The translations under genes and the position numbers were made by a program. The notes below the pieces were generated by a model. That model was given only the letters and a program-made list of their open reading frames with translations, had not been told where the DNA came from and searched no databases. From Bacteroides thetaiotaomicron VPI-5482 (GTDB taxonomy: Bacteria > Bacteroidota > Bacteroidia > Bacteroidales > Bacteroidaceae), in contig NC_004663.1 in the NCBI RefSeq assembly GCF_000011065.1, positions 3,224,001 through 3,288,000 of the forward strand: a stretch of 64,000 nt of DNA. The letters run 5' to 3'. Positions within the stretch are counted from its first letter, which is position 1. Each line of letters begins with the position of its first letter. This document shows positions 46,036 through 56,900 of the stretch, one piece after another.

Positions 46036-47001
46036 CTACTTAGTTTGCATATTTAATCGCTTAGTAGCCTCTTTCACTACTATCCATTCCGACCACCAAG
46101 AATTTTCGTTATCTCTTGTTCGATATTTATAATATAGTAAAAAGCGTTCATTCTTCTTTTCATAAACATTTTGATAAATAAAATCCTCTTCACTATCATT
46201 AGGCGGAGTCATCAAATGAACTTCAAGCGTTTTAGTATCGCGAATGTAAGGATACATCTTTATCGAATTATCTTTTTGCACTTCAACAGTCACAGCATTT
46301 TTAGCTATAATTTTTTCATTTGCCTCAAACTTAGTATTCGCAACGAACATTCTCACCGAATTAGCATTTATCGGATGAACATTTTTATAGCCACTAATGG
46401 AGGAAGAATTATCTCCTATGATACGATATCCTTTCATTGTATATTGGGTTGCCTCTTTCGTATTGGCATATTCATTATATGTATAAATACGACATAGGAC
46501 ATTTCGTTTTTCCTCTTTAATCTGAAATCCAGACACATCTTTGATTCTCAGTGGAATAAAGTAAGTCGAATCAGGCGAAAGTGAGGACAAAGCTTCCTGC
46601 TTTATAACAATAGGCAATGTAGCATACGGATCAATATCATCGTGACGCAAGAGCACGTTCATTTGTGGCATTTCATAGCTATCGTTTTTGAGTTCTTTTG
46701 CATATTTTTCCTCATTAATATCAAAATTGCTATAATTATATTTGCCTAATATGTCCTTATCTTTTTCAAGAGTAACTTGGACATCGTTGTCTATCTTCTG
46801 TGTACCACTGCACGCTACAGAAACAGTACCCATATCCTTATCCTTATTCAAAGAGAATAATAAATTGTGTATTTGTTCTTCATTGCTAACAATATAAATA
46901 TATTTATCATACAATTCTTCTCTAAACATGGCATCTTCATCACACCCTATCATTAACAGGCCCAAAACGAAAGCCATCATTACTTTTATATATTTTTTCA
47001 T
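46036..47001 (-). CDS. DUF1735-like lipoprotein, probable surface glycan-binding protein
   Basis: 321 aa starting MKKYIKVMMAFVLGLLMIGC, a lipoprotein signal. The N-terminal domain (YIYIVSNEEQIHNLLFSL, VQVTLEKDKDILGKYN, SSLSPDSTYFIPLRI) resembles DUF1735-type modules that follow SusD genes. The C-terminal part (YTMKGYRIIGDN, SWWSEWIVVKE) is unassigned. Its position after SusD and the lipid anchor suggest glycan capture at the cell surface. No catalytic motif is seen. Confidence 0.7.
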   Translation of the reverse strand: MKKYIKVMMAFVLGLLMIGCDEDAMFREELYDKYIYIVSNEEQIHNLLFSLNKDKDMGTVSVACSGTQKIDNDVQVTLEKDKDILGKYNYSNFDINEEKYAKELKNDSYEMPQMNVLLRHDDIDPYATLPIVIKQEALSSLSPDSTYFIPLRIKDVSGFQIKEEKRNVLCRIYTYNEYANTKEATQYTMKGYRIIGDNSSSISGYKNVHPINANSVRMFVANTKFEANEKIIAKNAVTVEVQKDNSIKMYPYIRDTKTLEVHLMTPPNDSEEDFIYQNVYEKKNERFLLYYKYRTRDNENSWWSEWIVVKEATKRLNMQTK

Positions 47002-47012
47002 ATCATATATTT

Positions 47013-48995
47013 TTAGTTTGCCCATCCTGGATTTTGATCCAAATCTTTAACTCTTCTTATCTCTGTCCTAGAAATAGGCAGAAAAATCATCTTTTTATTA
47101 ATAACTCTGTTTCGCACACGTGAATGATTCACTATAACTCTATTGTAATATTCCGGCTCAGCAGATTCTATATCCATCCCCGTGATAGGCTCAGTTTCCA
47201 CCTCTTCATATATTCCCCATCTACGAACATCATAGTATCTGCGATTCTCAAATAAGAATTCTATCATGCGTTCGTCTATAATCTGTTCTTGCACTTTAAC
47301 TGGGTCTTCCAATTCTTCATTCGTCAGTCCTGGAAGCCCAGCTCTATAACGAACTCGATTAAATGATTTTGCTATCTCATCAAGATTTCGATATGCTGTA
47401 TATTCGAAATCGTCAGGAAGAACAACTGTGAAAGAAGTATTGCCTAGATTATTTAATGCTTCAGCATAAGATAATAGAATTTCTGCATAACGAATAATCG
47501 GAAATCCTTTGGCAACTCGTTGTGCTCCCTCACCACTCCATGCATCTGATTCATGAATATATTTCGTTATCACATAACCTGTGCTCGGATAGTCATTCTT
47601 CACATTAGCACTACTGTATCTACCTGAATTACCATTTTTATCATACGTGACAGTTATATTTTTCTTTCTTGTATCGCTTGTAGAACTAGCCATCCAATAA
47701 CGTCTTGAAAAACCTATAGAAGCATAAAAACGCATTTCACGATTAGCATACATATTGCTAATACCAGTATTCAATGTATACCCTGAGAATGTCATTCGTC
47801 CCGTATTAGTCATTCCATCTTCAGAATAAGGATATTCAGAACTCGAATTCTGAATACTTCGTCCATCCACCATCTTATATTTATCTATCACTTTTTGTGG
47901 AACACACATTCCATTGAAACCTCCTAAAATATCTCCATTAAAAGAATGTCTTGTTATATCCACAATACTACTAGACATTCTTCCCCAAATATATTCTGGG
48001 TTTGTTTGTGGGACAGTTTCCCCCGTAAACATATCAGAATAAGATCTGAATGGATCTATACCACCTGCTCCTGCCGGAAAGGGTTCAGTTGACACACCTT
48101 GTGGCAATTTAGGAGTATTAATATCACTTTTTACTGTATGAAGTTCATACAATCCCATATCTATAATTCGTGCACAAGCTGCTGCTGCTAATGCCCATCG
48201 TTCCACATTCTCCGTTTGCGATATATAATGTGCATTGTCGACACTCCTTTTCCATGAACCAAAATACGTTTTAGCCACACTGCCTCCATTATATAACGGA
48301 CTAGCATGTTGCAATCTTAATCGTGCAATCAAACCATACGCTGCTCCTTTTGTCGGTCGTCCAAACTGACTAATAGGTACAGTGATCGGAAGATTTACTG
48401 CAGCAGCTTCCAGTTCTCCACACACATACTCTACCGATTCGTCATAAGTTGACCGATGAGCATTATAATAATCTATAGTTTCATTATTATCCATGACTTC
48501 ATCGCCCAGTATGACAAGTGGTCCAAAATCCATCAATAAATTATAATAAGCATATGCCCTCATAAAACGTGTATAAGCAAGAAGTTCTAACTTTTCTGTC
48601 GTTTTTAGATCTTTCGCTTCATCTATTCTACGAAATATCAAATTTGTTTTTCGTATAATCTTATACATAGTTCCCCAATTTCCCAAACCTCCAGAATTAT
48701 CAGGAGTGATTTCACCTAAGACAAACCCCATACCTAGAAATTGGTCACTACCAAATGTAGTAAAGGCCTCATCGCTAGCTAACGGACCTGGAGTGTAAGG
48801 ATATTGAAACAATTTTCCCTCATCCGGAAAATTGGCTGCTGTTGCCCATAAATATTTCTCCACGTTTCTTTTATTAGCAAATACCGAATCATAAGAGAGC
48901 ATATCTTTAAACTCATCTTCTACGTTAAGAAAATTACATGAACTCATACAAAGAAGCATGCCAAACTGTATGAATATTATTATTTTATTTTTCAT
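47013..48995 (-). CDS. susD: SusD/RagB-family outer-membrane lipoprotein
   Basis: 660 aa starting MKNKIIIFIQFGMLLCMSSC (lipobox cysteine at 20). ARFMRAYAYYNLLMDFGPLV-type TPR sequence, GRPTKGAAYGLIARLRL and the C-terminal ERMIEFLFENRRYYDVRRWG are hallmarks of SusD. It binds glycan and caps the SusC transporter. The ATG at 48995 lies 10 bases after SusC and was chosen over an upstream extension inside susC. Longer than typical SusD, with loops between. Confidence 0.92.
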   Translation of the reverse strand: MKNKIIIFIQFGMLLCMSSCNFLNVEDEFKDMLSYDSVFANKRNVEKYLWATAANFPDEGKLFQYPYTPGPLASDEAFTTFGSDQFLGMGFVLGEITPDNSGGLGNWGTMYKIIRKTNLIFRRIDEAKDLKTTEKLELLAYTRFMRAYAYYNLLMDFGPLVILGDEVMDNNETIDYYNAHRSTYDESVEYVCGELEAAAVNLPITVPISQFGRPTKGAAYGLIARLRLQHASPLYNGGSVAKTYFGSWKRSVDNAHYISQTENVERWALAAAACARIIDMGLYELHTVKSDINTPKLPQGVSTEPFPAGAGGIDPFRSYSDMFTGETVPQTNPEYIWGRMSSSIVDITRHSFNGDILGGFNGMCVPQKVIDKYKMVDGRSIQNSSSEYPYSEDGMTNTGRMTFSGYTLNTGISNMYANREMRFYASIGFSRRYWMASSTSDTRKKNITVTYDKNGNSGRYSSANVKNDYPSTGYVITKYIHESDAWSGEGAQRVAKGFPIIRYAEILLSYAEALNNLGNTSFTVVLPDDFEYTAYRNLDEIAKSFNRVRYRAGLPGLTNEELEDPVKVQEQIIDERMIEFLFENRRYYDVRRWGIYEEVETEPITGMDIESAEPEYYNRVIVNHSRVRNRVINKKMIFLPISRTEIRRVKDLDQNPGWAN

Positions 48996-49005
48996 ATTCT
49001 GACAA

Positions 49006-52000
49006 TTAAAAATTAATATACATTTGTAATGAATAAGTTGCAGGAATAGGATAAGCTCGACCATTCTTAGTGGTCTGTTCAGGGTCCCATAATCCACCTA
49101 TTTTATCCCAAACATAAAGATCCTGTCCAACTAACTGTAAATCAATAGAACTAACTCCTATTTTAGAAAAAGCTTTCAGTTTCAAATTATAACCAACACT
49201 TATCTCTTGTAACCTTAAATATTGTCCATTTGCTTTCCAAAATGTAGATTTCTGTGTATTATTACTATTCTTTCCATAACTTAACCGTGGAAACCTAGCG
49301 TTGGGGTTCTCTGTAGAAGGGTCACCCGAATATGAAGCAGGTATCCATCTATTACTGGAATTTGCCACAATAGACAATACATTTCCTGTTTCCCCATATA
49401 AAAACGGGTAATAGCCAAAGCCCGAATCTTCTGAAGTATAAAAAAAGTCTTTTTTCCCAATCCCTTTAAAAAGAATATTGAACGTTAAGTTTTTATATCT
49501 AAATTCTCCACCAAATCCATACATTAACCGAGGATAATTATCGTAAGACAAAGGTACTTGATCATCTATATCAATTCTTCCATCACCATTTACATCTTTA
49601 TACTTAATATCCCCTGCCTCATAATTTCCAAAAGTTTGTATCGGACTGTTATTTATATCTGCTTCATCTCTAAATAATCCTAAAGCAATATATCCTCGTT
49701 GAATACCATAAGGCCAACCACTAAAATTCTGATATGCATATTTCTGCTCTATTTGTTCCCAATTATCAATCTTGTTTTTGGAGTAAGTGAAATTTCCTCT
49801 AATAACAAAAGACATATCTTTGTTGATCTGTTGAGTATATGAAATATTTCCATCGGCTCCCCAACTTTTCATTTGACCAACATTACCATATGGAAGACTA
49901 ACCAATCCTACAAAATTAGGAATTTGCGCCCTTTGTTGGAAAATACCTTCACGTTTATCCCAAAAATAGTCCATGACAAAATCGATTTTATTATTAAACA
50001 ATTTTCCTTCGATTCCAATGTCTAGTTTTTTTGATTTCTCCCACTCCAAGTTATCAGCTCCAATTACAGATTCTGAAATACCTCCTCCAACATTTCCTCC
50101 CCAACCGAGAGGTGCTCCACTATTTACAATCGTCAAATAAGGAAACCTTTTATCCGTTATCCTATCATTTCCTACAAGTCCATATGAACCTCGGAGTTTC
50201 AAATGATCCAGCCAAGGAAATTTTTCTTTCACTATGTCATATTGAGTCGGAATCCAGCCAAAAGCAAATGAAGGGAAAAAACCGAATTGTTTCCCCGGTT
50301 GAAAGTTTTCAGAACCTGTATATCCAAAGTTTAAGTCCATTAGATAAGTATCTCTAAACCCATATGTCACTCTGCTCGAAACTCCCTGATAACGCTTAGG
50401 TATCGCAGCCATTGTTTCAAAATTTGAATCAGCATTAGCTATATCTTGTAAATTTTTTTCCGAACTCATATAATAATACACCAAAGCTGAAAAACGATGA
50501 TCTGTTCCAAACAAACGTTCGTAATTAAGTGTTGATTCAAAATGATACTTTGAATACTGATTCTGATAATTAGAAAATTGAGCTTTTACTTCATCTTGTT
50601 TTTTTACCAACTGAAGTTGTCCATTCGCATATCGTCCAGTTGCATAATACATTTCTGGCAATACATAACGACGTTCTGAATAATTGGTATTTCTTGTTAT
50701 AGCACCCTGTGCACGTATTTTCAGTCCTTTTGTTATAAAAGAAAGATCTTGATTTAAAGCAAGTGTTATCTGATTATTACTATTTTCAGTTTGTTTTTTA
50801 CCGGTATGATTAATCATCACATATGGTGAATATGCATTAAGAGTCCCATACGAAGGTAACTGTCCTGTAGAGTATTTAGTTGGAATAGTCAATGGAGTTA
50901 ATAATGCTTGAGCATTCCACACTGCATCTGTTGCATTTTGTTCAGAATTACCTGGTTCTTTATTAACAGTAAACCATCCCTCCATTCCAAAATACAAATT
51001 TGTTGTTTTTGTAAGATTCATATCTATATTAGAGCGATAAGTAAATTTATTATAACCTAATCCTTTGTTATATTTACTGTTTTTATCTATTTTATAGGCA
51101 GCATCTTCTTTTGACATCCCCAGACTTAAAAAATATTTAGCTACACTACCTCCACCTCTAGCACTTGCATAATAAGTATGTTTAAAAGACGTTTTATTCA
51201 AAGTCTCGTCTCTCCAGTTCACATCAGGATAAAGATCTGGATCCAATTGATGCTTTATCGCATATAAAGCAATATCATCATATAATGGAAGATCTCCGCG
51301 CACAATTTTTGCCTCATTTGCCAACTGAGCATACTCATATGCTTGTAAATATTCAGGCATTCGAGTCAATTTCGATATTGTAAAATTTGCACGAGCTGTA
51401 ACTTGAAGTTTCTCTGTTGTACCCCTTTTTGTTGTGATTAAAACCACTCCATTAGCACCTCTTACACCATATACAGCCGTTGCGGATGCATCCTTTAAAA
51501 TAGAAAAACTCTCAACATCAGCAGGATCAACCATTGAAAGATCACCTTCCAAGCCATCAATTAAAACCAAAGCACCGCTATTCGCCCCAAAAGTACCAAT
51601 TCCTCGCACCCAAAACTCCGAAACATTCTTACCTGGTTCTCCGCTATATTGTTGAGAAATGATACCAGCGACACGTCCTCCCAACATATTATTAATAGAT
51701 GCAGACGGTGCTTTAATTTGGTTCATATCTACATTTGTTATTGCTCCTACTAAACTCACTTTCCTTTGCGAAGTACCCAGCCCCGTTATTACAACCTCTT
51801 CTAGTTCTTCTGTCTCAGGAGATAAAGTAATTATTATTTTTTCTTGTTTAGTAATCAATTTTTCTTGAGTCTTATAACCAATAAAAGAAACTACAAGTAT
51901 ATCCCCAATTGTTGCTTTTATAGAGAATTCACCATCAATATCTGTTGAGACACCAACTCCTGGTCTGTCTTTCAGATAAACTGCAGCACCCGGTACAGGC

Positions 52001-52110
52001 GTTTTTTGTTCATCATATACGCAACCTTTTAGATCTATGACCTCTTGTGCGAACAATTCCATACTACTTATCAATAAAGATAATAGCACTAATGCATATT
52101 TCACTTTCAT
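49006..52110 (-). CDS. susC: SusC-family TonB-dependent glycan transporter
   Basis: 1034 aa. Signal peptide, then a carboxypeptidase regulatory-like domain (IDLKGCVYDEQKTPVPGAAV, FSIKATIGDILVVSFIGY), a TonB box-like stretch (LEEVVITGLG), the plug (SINNMLGGRVAGI, WVRGIGTFGANSGALVLIDG) and a long beta-barrel ending LQMYINF with terminal aromatic. It would import oligosaccharides made by the surface GH76, together with SusD. Confidence 0.94.
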   Translation of the reverse strand: MKVKYALVLLSLLISSMELFAQEVIDLKGCVYDEQKTPVPGAAVYLKDRPGVGVSTDIDGEFSIKATIGDILVVSFIGYKTQEKLITKQEKIIITLSPETEELEEVVITGLGTSQRKVSLVGAITNVDMNQIKAPSASINNMLGGRVAGIISQQYSGEPGKNVSEFWVRGIGTFGANSGALVLIDGLEGDLSMVDPADVESFSILKDASATAVYGVRGANGVVLITTKRGTTEKLQVTARANFTISKLTRMPEYLQAYEYAQLANEAKIVRGDLPLYDDIALYAIKHQLDPDLYPDVNWRDETLNKTSFKHTYYASARGGGSVAKYFLSLGMSKEDAAYKIDKNSKYNKGLGYNKFTYRSNIDMNLTKTTNLYFGMEGWFTVNKEPGNSEQNATDAVWNAQALLTPLTIPTKYSTGQLPSYGTLNAYSPYVMINHTGKKQTENSNNQITLALNQDLSFITKGLKIRAQGAITRNTNYSERRYVLPEMYYATGRYANGQLQLVKKQDEVKAQFSNYQNQYSKYHFESTLNYERLFGTDHRFSALVYYYMSSEKNLQDIANADSNFETMAAIPKRYQGVSSRVTYGFRDTYLMDLNFGYTGSENFQPGKQFGFFPSFAFGWIPTQYDIVKEKFPWLDHLKLRGSYGLVGNDRITDKRFPYLTIVNSGAPLGWGGNVGGGISESVIGADNLEWEKSKKLDIGIEGKLFNNKIDFVMDYFWDKREGIFQQRAQIPNFVGLVSLPYGNVGQMKSWGADGNISYTQQINKDMSFVIRGNFTYSKNKIDNWEQIEQKYAYQNFSGWPYGIQRGYIALGLFRDEADINNSPIQTFGNYEAGDIKYKDVNGDGRIDIDDQVPLSYDNYPRLMYGFGGEFRYKNLTFNILFKGIGKKDFFYTSEDSGFGYYPFLYGETGNVLSIVANSSNRWIPASYSGDPSTENPNARFPRLSYGKNSNNTQKSTFWKANGQYLRLQEISVGYNLKLKAFSKIGVSSIDLQLVGQDLYVWDKIGGLWDPEQTTKNGRAYPIPATYSLQMYINF

Positions 52111-52143
52111 CTTTATATTCTTATTCTTTTGTTTATACCATAA

Positions 52144-53448
52144 TTATTGAAGTGTAAGTTTACGTATACAGCGATTCCCTAAATCTGCAATATACACATC
52201 TCCTTCTGAATTCACAGCTACCCCTCTAGGATCGTTCAACAAAGCCATATCTGGGCTACCATCTGCATAACCTGCCTCTCCAGGTTGTCCAATAGGAGTC
52301 GTCACTATACCATTTTTATCTATCATTCTAATACAGTGATTACCACTATCAGCTATATAGATGTTGCCTTCCATGTCTAATGACATTTGACGAGGAGAAT
52401 TAAATTCTGCATCAGTTGCAATTCCATCGTTCCAACCTGATTGTCCAAAAGCCCCAGCAAACAATTTGTGTTCTCCAGTCTCTATATTGTAAGTATAAAT
52501 AACATGTTTAGCTGCATAAGCTATATATAAAATCTCCGGTTGTGTTGGATGAGCAACAATAAAACTATCTGTATTAGGAAAAAAGTTGCCGATCTTTTGC
52601 CCTACTCTTGTTTCTGGGTCTACCTTTATTAAATCCCCTCCATAAGAACGAGTATAAATCATATTATCATATCTAGAAAAAGCCAAAGAATGTTTCCAAT
52701 TTATTTCAAAATCATCCATTCCTGCCTCTTGCTGTTCTTTGGAAGGATGAAGTACCAAACGACTCTTAGCAATCCATTGATTTACAGGATTCAATTCATA
52801 GAAAGTATATCCTCCGTCTAAAGGTATATATACATTCTGCGTCTGAGCATTGACAGTTGGTACATTCAAATTGTCTGACGCTTTAAACAAAAAAGTTACT
52901 GTACCACTCTCTTCATTCAATACAGAACAAGTTCCTTTACCATCACTACCATTTCGTTCCGTAATAAAGAGATTATTTTCATCATCAATTGCAAGATGTT
53001 GCACGGGACCAAATTGTGCTGCAGCCAAGGTCCCTTCCACAAATAAATTGGTTCCAGGTTGCCCAGCAATAGTAGTAACAGAATAGTTCTCTATATATTG
53101 AAAATTACGTGTAAACCTAGCCTCTTGATTGCCAACTTTTACAGTAACTATACAATCGTTACCAGGAAGTTTAGGAACAAGCAAATAAATAATACTATTT
53201 TTCACATTTAGAATTGACGCCTCTTTTTGGTTAAAAAATACCTTGATTTGTGAGAGATCTGTTCCAAAATTAGCTCCCTCAATAACCATTCTAGTCGCCA
53301 TTCCCCCTTGTATTGGGAAAAAATCTGTTAAAGAAATAGGAAGAGAAGGATCATATTCTGAATTTCCCGCCTCATTCTTAGAACAGGAAAAAACAATTGT
53401 AACAATTACAATTATAACTACAAACTTTATATATTTTATTATTGTCAT
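52144..53448 (-). CDS. IPT/TIG and NHL-repeat lipoprotein, probable glycan binder
   Basis: 434 aa. Lipoprotein signal (FVVIIVIVTIVFSC-SKNE). An IPT/TIG-type domain covers about residues 35-115 (LTDFFPIQGGMATRMVIEG, VFFNQKEASIL), followed by NHL-type beta-propeller repeats (FNSPRQMSLDMEGNIYIADS, NHCIRMIDKNG, LNDPRGVAVNSEGDVYIAD). Proteins of this layout are common as first genes or as SusD companions in PULs. It is the first gene of the minus-strand operon, 33 bases before susC. No catalytic residues recognised. Confidence 0.8.
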   Translation of the reverse strand: MTIIKYIKFVVIIVIVTIVFSCSKNEAGNSEYDPSLPISLTDFFPIQGGMATRMVIEGANFGTDLSQIKVFFNQKEASILNVKNSIIYLLVPKLPGNDCIVTVKVGNQEARFTRNFQYIENYSVTTIAGQPGTNLFVEGTLAAAQFGPVQHLAIDDENNLFITERNGSDGKGTCSVLNEESGTVTFLFKASDNLNVPTVNAQTQNVYIPLDGGYTFYELNPVNQWIAKSRLVLHPSKEQQEAGMDDFEINWKHSLAFSRYDNMIYTRSYGGDLIKVDPETRVGQKIGNFFPNTDSFIVAHPTQPEILYIAYAAKHVIYTYNIETGEHKLFAGAFGQSGWNDGIATDAEFNSPRQMSLDMEGNIYIADSGNHCIRMIDKNGIVTTPIGQPGEAGYADGSPDMALLNDPRGVAVNSEGDVYIADLGNRCIRKLTLQ

Positions 53449-53938
53449 TTCTATATTCTTTATATTTGATTAGTTTCTATTATATGATTAAACAGCGGAT
53501 ATCATTAATCATGGTGGATGTCTTTCTATAATATTCATAAGCATTTTAATTTAAAAGTATAACAAATAATAACTATTCTAATAATAAAAATCACAAGTCA
53601 ATTATATGCAAATGTAAGTTTTCAAACTTCCATTCCCTCAGAATATTTAATCAGTCTCTTTCTCTTGGCACAAATATTTACTATATTGTCGCTATAATAC
53701 ACTTTATCATCTTGTAAAAACAAACATATGCACTCCCAATATCTATCTAACATACTACTGGCACGTATTTACACTTCATAAAAATACTCTAAGAACAAAA
53801 TACTCCATTGTGACAATTTGCATATATAAAAAAAGTTATCCTTCACTACAATTCAACTTTTACATAATATGTATCTACTTCTAGAATAAGGTGACAACTA
53901 TTCTGAATAGTATTCTATTTTACAACATTTCAAATTTA
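53449..53938. promoter_or_regulatory. Intergenic region upstream of the SusC/D operon
   Basis: 490 very AT-rich bases between the HTCS 3' end and the NHL lipoprotein start. The promoter of the minus-strand operon must lie here, and this is where the regulator is expected to bind. I found no exact TAnnTTTG box on the minus strand and no convincing inverted repeat. Base composition also changes across this gap. Confidence 0.5.
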
Positions 53939-56900
53939 TTACTGCACTTCCGCTAAATGTTTTTGTCGAAACTCTTTTGGCGTACATTCATACTTTTCAC
54001 GGAACACCTTGAAGAAAGTTACTTTATTCGAGAATCCTGAATCGAATACAATTTCATCAATCGTCTTTTTCGTCGTCAGCAATAAATCTTTTGCTATATG
54101 CAAACGACATTCCTTTATCAAATCCGTCGGACTGTCCTCTCCTATCTCTTCCATCTTCCGATAGAGACTCCGGGGACTGATTGCCAGCCGATCGGCGATA
54201 TAACGCGGCGTTAAATCCTTGTTTGTTATATTATCATTGATTATCTTCAAAACCGATTGTAGGAACTTCTTCGACTCTTTGTGCGTTAACTTTCCATCCG
54301 ACTTTTCAAAAGAACTGATCGGCGAACTGAAATAATTTTTCAACACCTCTTTCCGTTCTATCACCTGACAGACAGAAATACGAAGGTACTCTGCACTAAA
54401 CGGTTTCGTGATATACATTTCCGCACCGGCAGAAAGAGCCTCCATCTGTTGTTCCATCTCGTGCCGTCCGGAAACCACAATAATAGGAATATGCGCCGTC
54501 TCTTTCACCGATTTGATCCGCCTGGTCAGTTCAATGCCACCCATTCCCGGCATCATGACATCACAGATAATCACATTCGGATAAACCTCATTCATCACCT
54601 GATCCAGCCGTTCGGGATCTTGCAAGGTTACCACATTGAAGTCAGCCGAGAAGATTTCTCCAATAAACCATAGCATTTCGATTTCATCATCGACAACCAA
54701 AAGCGTAGGACGCATCTTATCAAACTCATACTGGGGAAGTTTCAGTATCGATTGAGTATCTATCTTAGGGATGTATTCCGCTGTGAGCCGCTTGGTTTCC
54801 GCCACTCCGGTAGTCAGTTCCACGACCGGCAAGGTTAGTGTAAACATCACCCATCCGTCAGGAGTATTTTCCACTTTCAACGTACCATTCAGCAACTTTG
54901 CCATATTATAAGAGATGGCTAGTCCCAGTCCGTTCCGTGAAAAGTTCTTTTCATCCTGATTCTCGAAATTATCCAAAATGGCATACCGATTAAAAATATA
55001 CTGAAAATCCTTTTCCTTGATGGTACTTCCTTCATTCGCTACACGAAGAGTCAGCATGTTTTCCCCGCTCGTATCCACTTCAATCTTGATACTTTGTCCG
55101 TCGGGAGTATATTTAAAGGCATTAGAAATCAGATTAATAATAATTGTATTCAGGAATCCTTTGTCCGAGTTCCACATCACCTGCTCGGGTATCTTGCTCA
55201 AGAAAGTGATGTTTCTGGATTTAGCCATTTCTACAAACGTTTTGGCTATTCCTTTCACAATGGAAGACACATTCAATGACTCAATCCGTACTTCCCTGTT
55301 TCCCGTTTCAATCCGACGGAATTCGATCAATTCATGAATCAGGTTGTTGAGACGCTCCGCATTCGTCTGAATCATCTGTACGTAGTCTACGACAAATTTA
55401 CTAAGTCCTTTCGATGAAAGGATTCGTCCGCAAGGACTATAAATCAAAGTCAGCGGAGTACAAAATTCATGTGCGATATTAGTAAAGAAACGAAGTTTGG
55501 ACTCAAAGACATTCTTTTGATGGCGTTTCTCTATCTCGTTCAGCAATTCCTGCTTTTTACGTTTGGAGCGCAGGATAAAGGAACGTATCAGTAAGGCTGC
55601 CAGTAAAAGCAGACAGAAGGCATAAATCAAATAAGCCCACCAGGAAGCATACCACGGATCGCCTATACGAATGACCAGGGAATAGACATCACTCTCTTTA
55701 TCAAAAACACTATTGTAATATTTCACCAGTAAGGTATATTCGCCGGGAGCCATATTCGTAAAAGAGACTCCGCTTTCCGAACCATTGTTTACCCATTGGT
55801 CACTCAATCCTTTCAGTTTATAAAAATAGGTACAGTTATTACCATTCAGATAATCCACAGAGGCAAATGAAACAGAAAAGAAATTCTGGTCATACTGCAA
55901 ATTCAAGACTTCAGTTTCTTTTTTCCGGGTGAGAAATTCGCCCAGATTGTATTGTTCACCGAAGATAGACAGCTTATCAAAATAAACAGGAGGCATATAA
56001 AGCTGCTCCGGACGGCCATCCGCCCGGATAGCTACGACTCCATTGATTCCGCCAAAGAACAGAGTACCAGTCCGGGAATCCCGAAAAGCGGCACCGTCAC
56101 TAAACTCTACCACTTTTAAACCATCTCCAAAGCCATACGAACGAAAGACATTCCGTTTCGTATCGAAATTGATTAATCCGAGATTAGTGCTCAACCAGAA
56201 GTTGTCGGACGAGTTTCTAAGAATTGCATGAATGGTATTATTCAGGAAACCATTCTTAGCATTGAAGAGCTGATAAGAAGTTTCCGAAGTGTACTTTATC
56301 AATCCGTAGCTCGTTCCAAAAAGATAGTTATTGCTGCTGTCTTTACTGATGGCGAGAATATTATTCAGGGTCATGTTTTCGTATTTATGAGTAGACACCG
56401 GTTCCAGGCCGTTCGTCGTTTCGTTATAACGGAACACCCCATATCCTTTATTACCAAACAACAAGTTGGCTTCATTCTCTGCATAAATAGTAAAGAAATA
56501 GTTCGATCCCAGTTCACCGTCATTGATGACGTAACGTTGCGCATCCACAATCACCGGATTGTCCGGTGTTCCGGCAATACGAGCCTTCACCACTCCCATG
56601 CCGACACTCGCCAGCCACAGTTCGGAATCTGCTGTTTCGTAAATGCCATGGATGTATTTAAAATCTTCGTTACCGATCCGTATCGGTATACTCTTAATAC
56701 GTTTTTCCCGATATGAATAATAAGTTAATCCTTCTTCGTCTCCTATCCAAAGCAAATTCCGGTGGCTCTTGGCAAAACAATAAACGGCATTACTACTCAA
56801 AGCACTATTAGAGGTAGTCAACACCTCTGCCCGGCAGTCGGAGATGTTTTTATCGAATTCGTAATCATAGATTTTAAGAATTCCGTTTCCTTTAGTTCCC

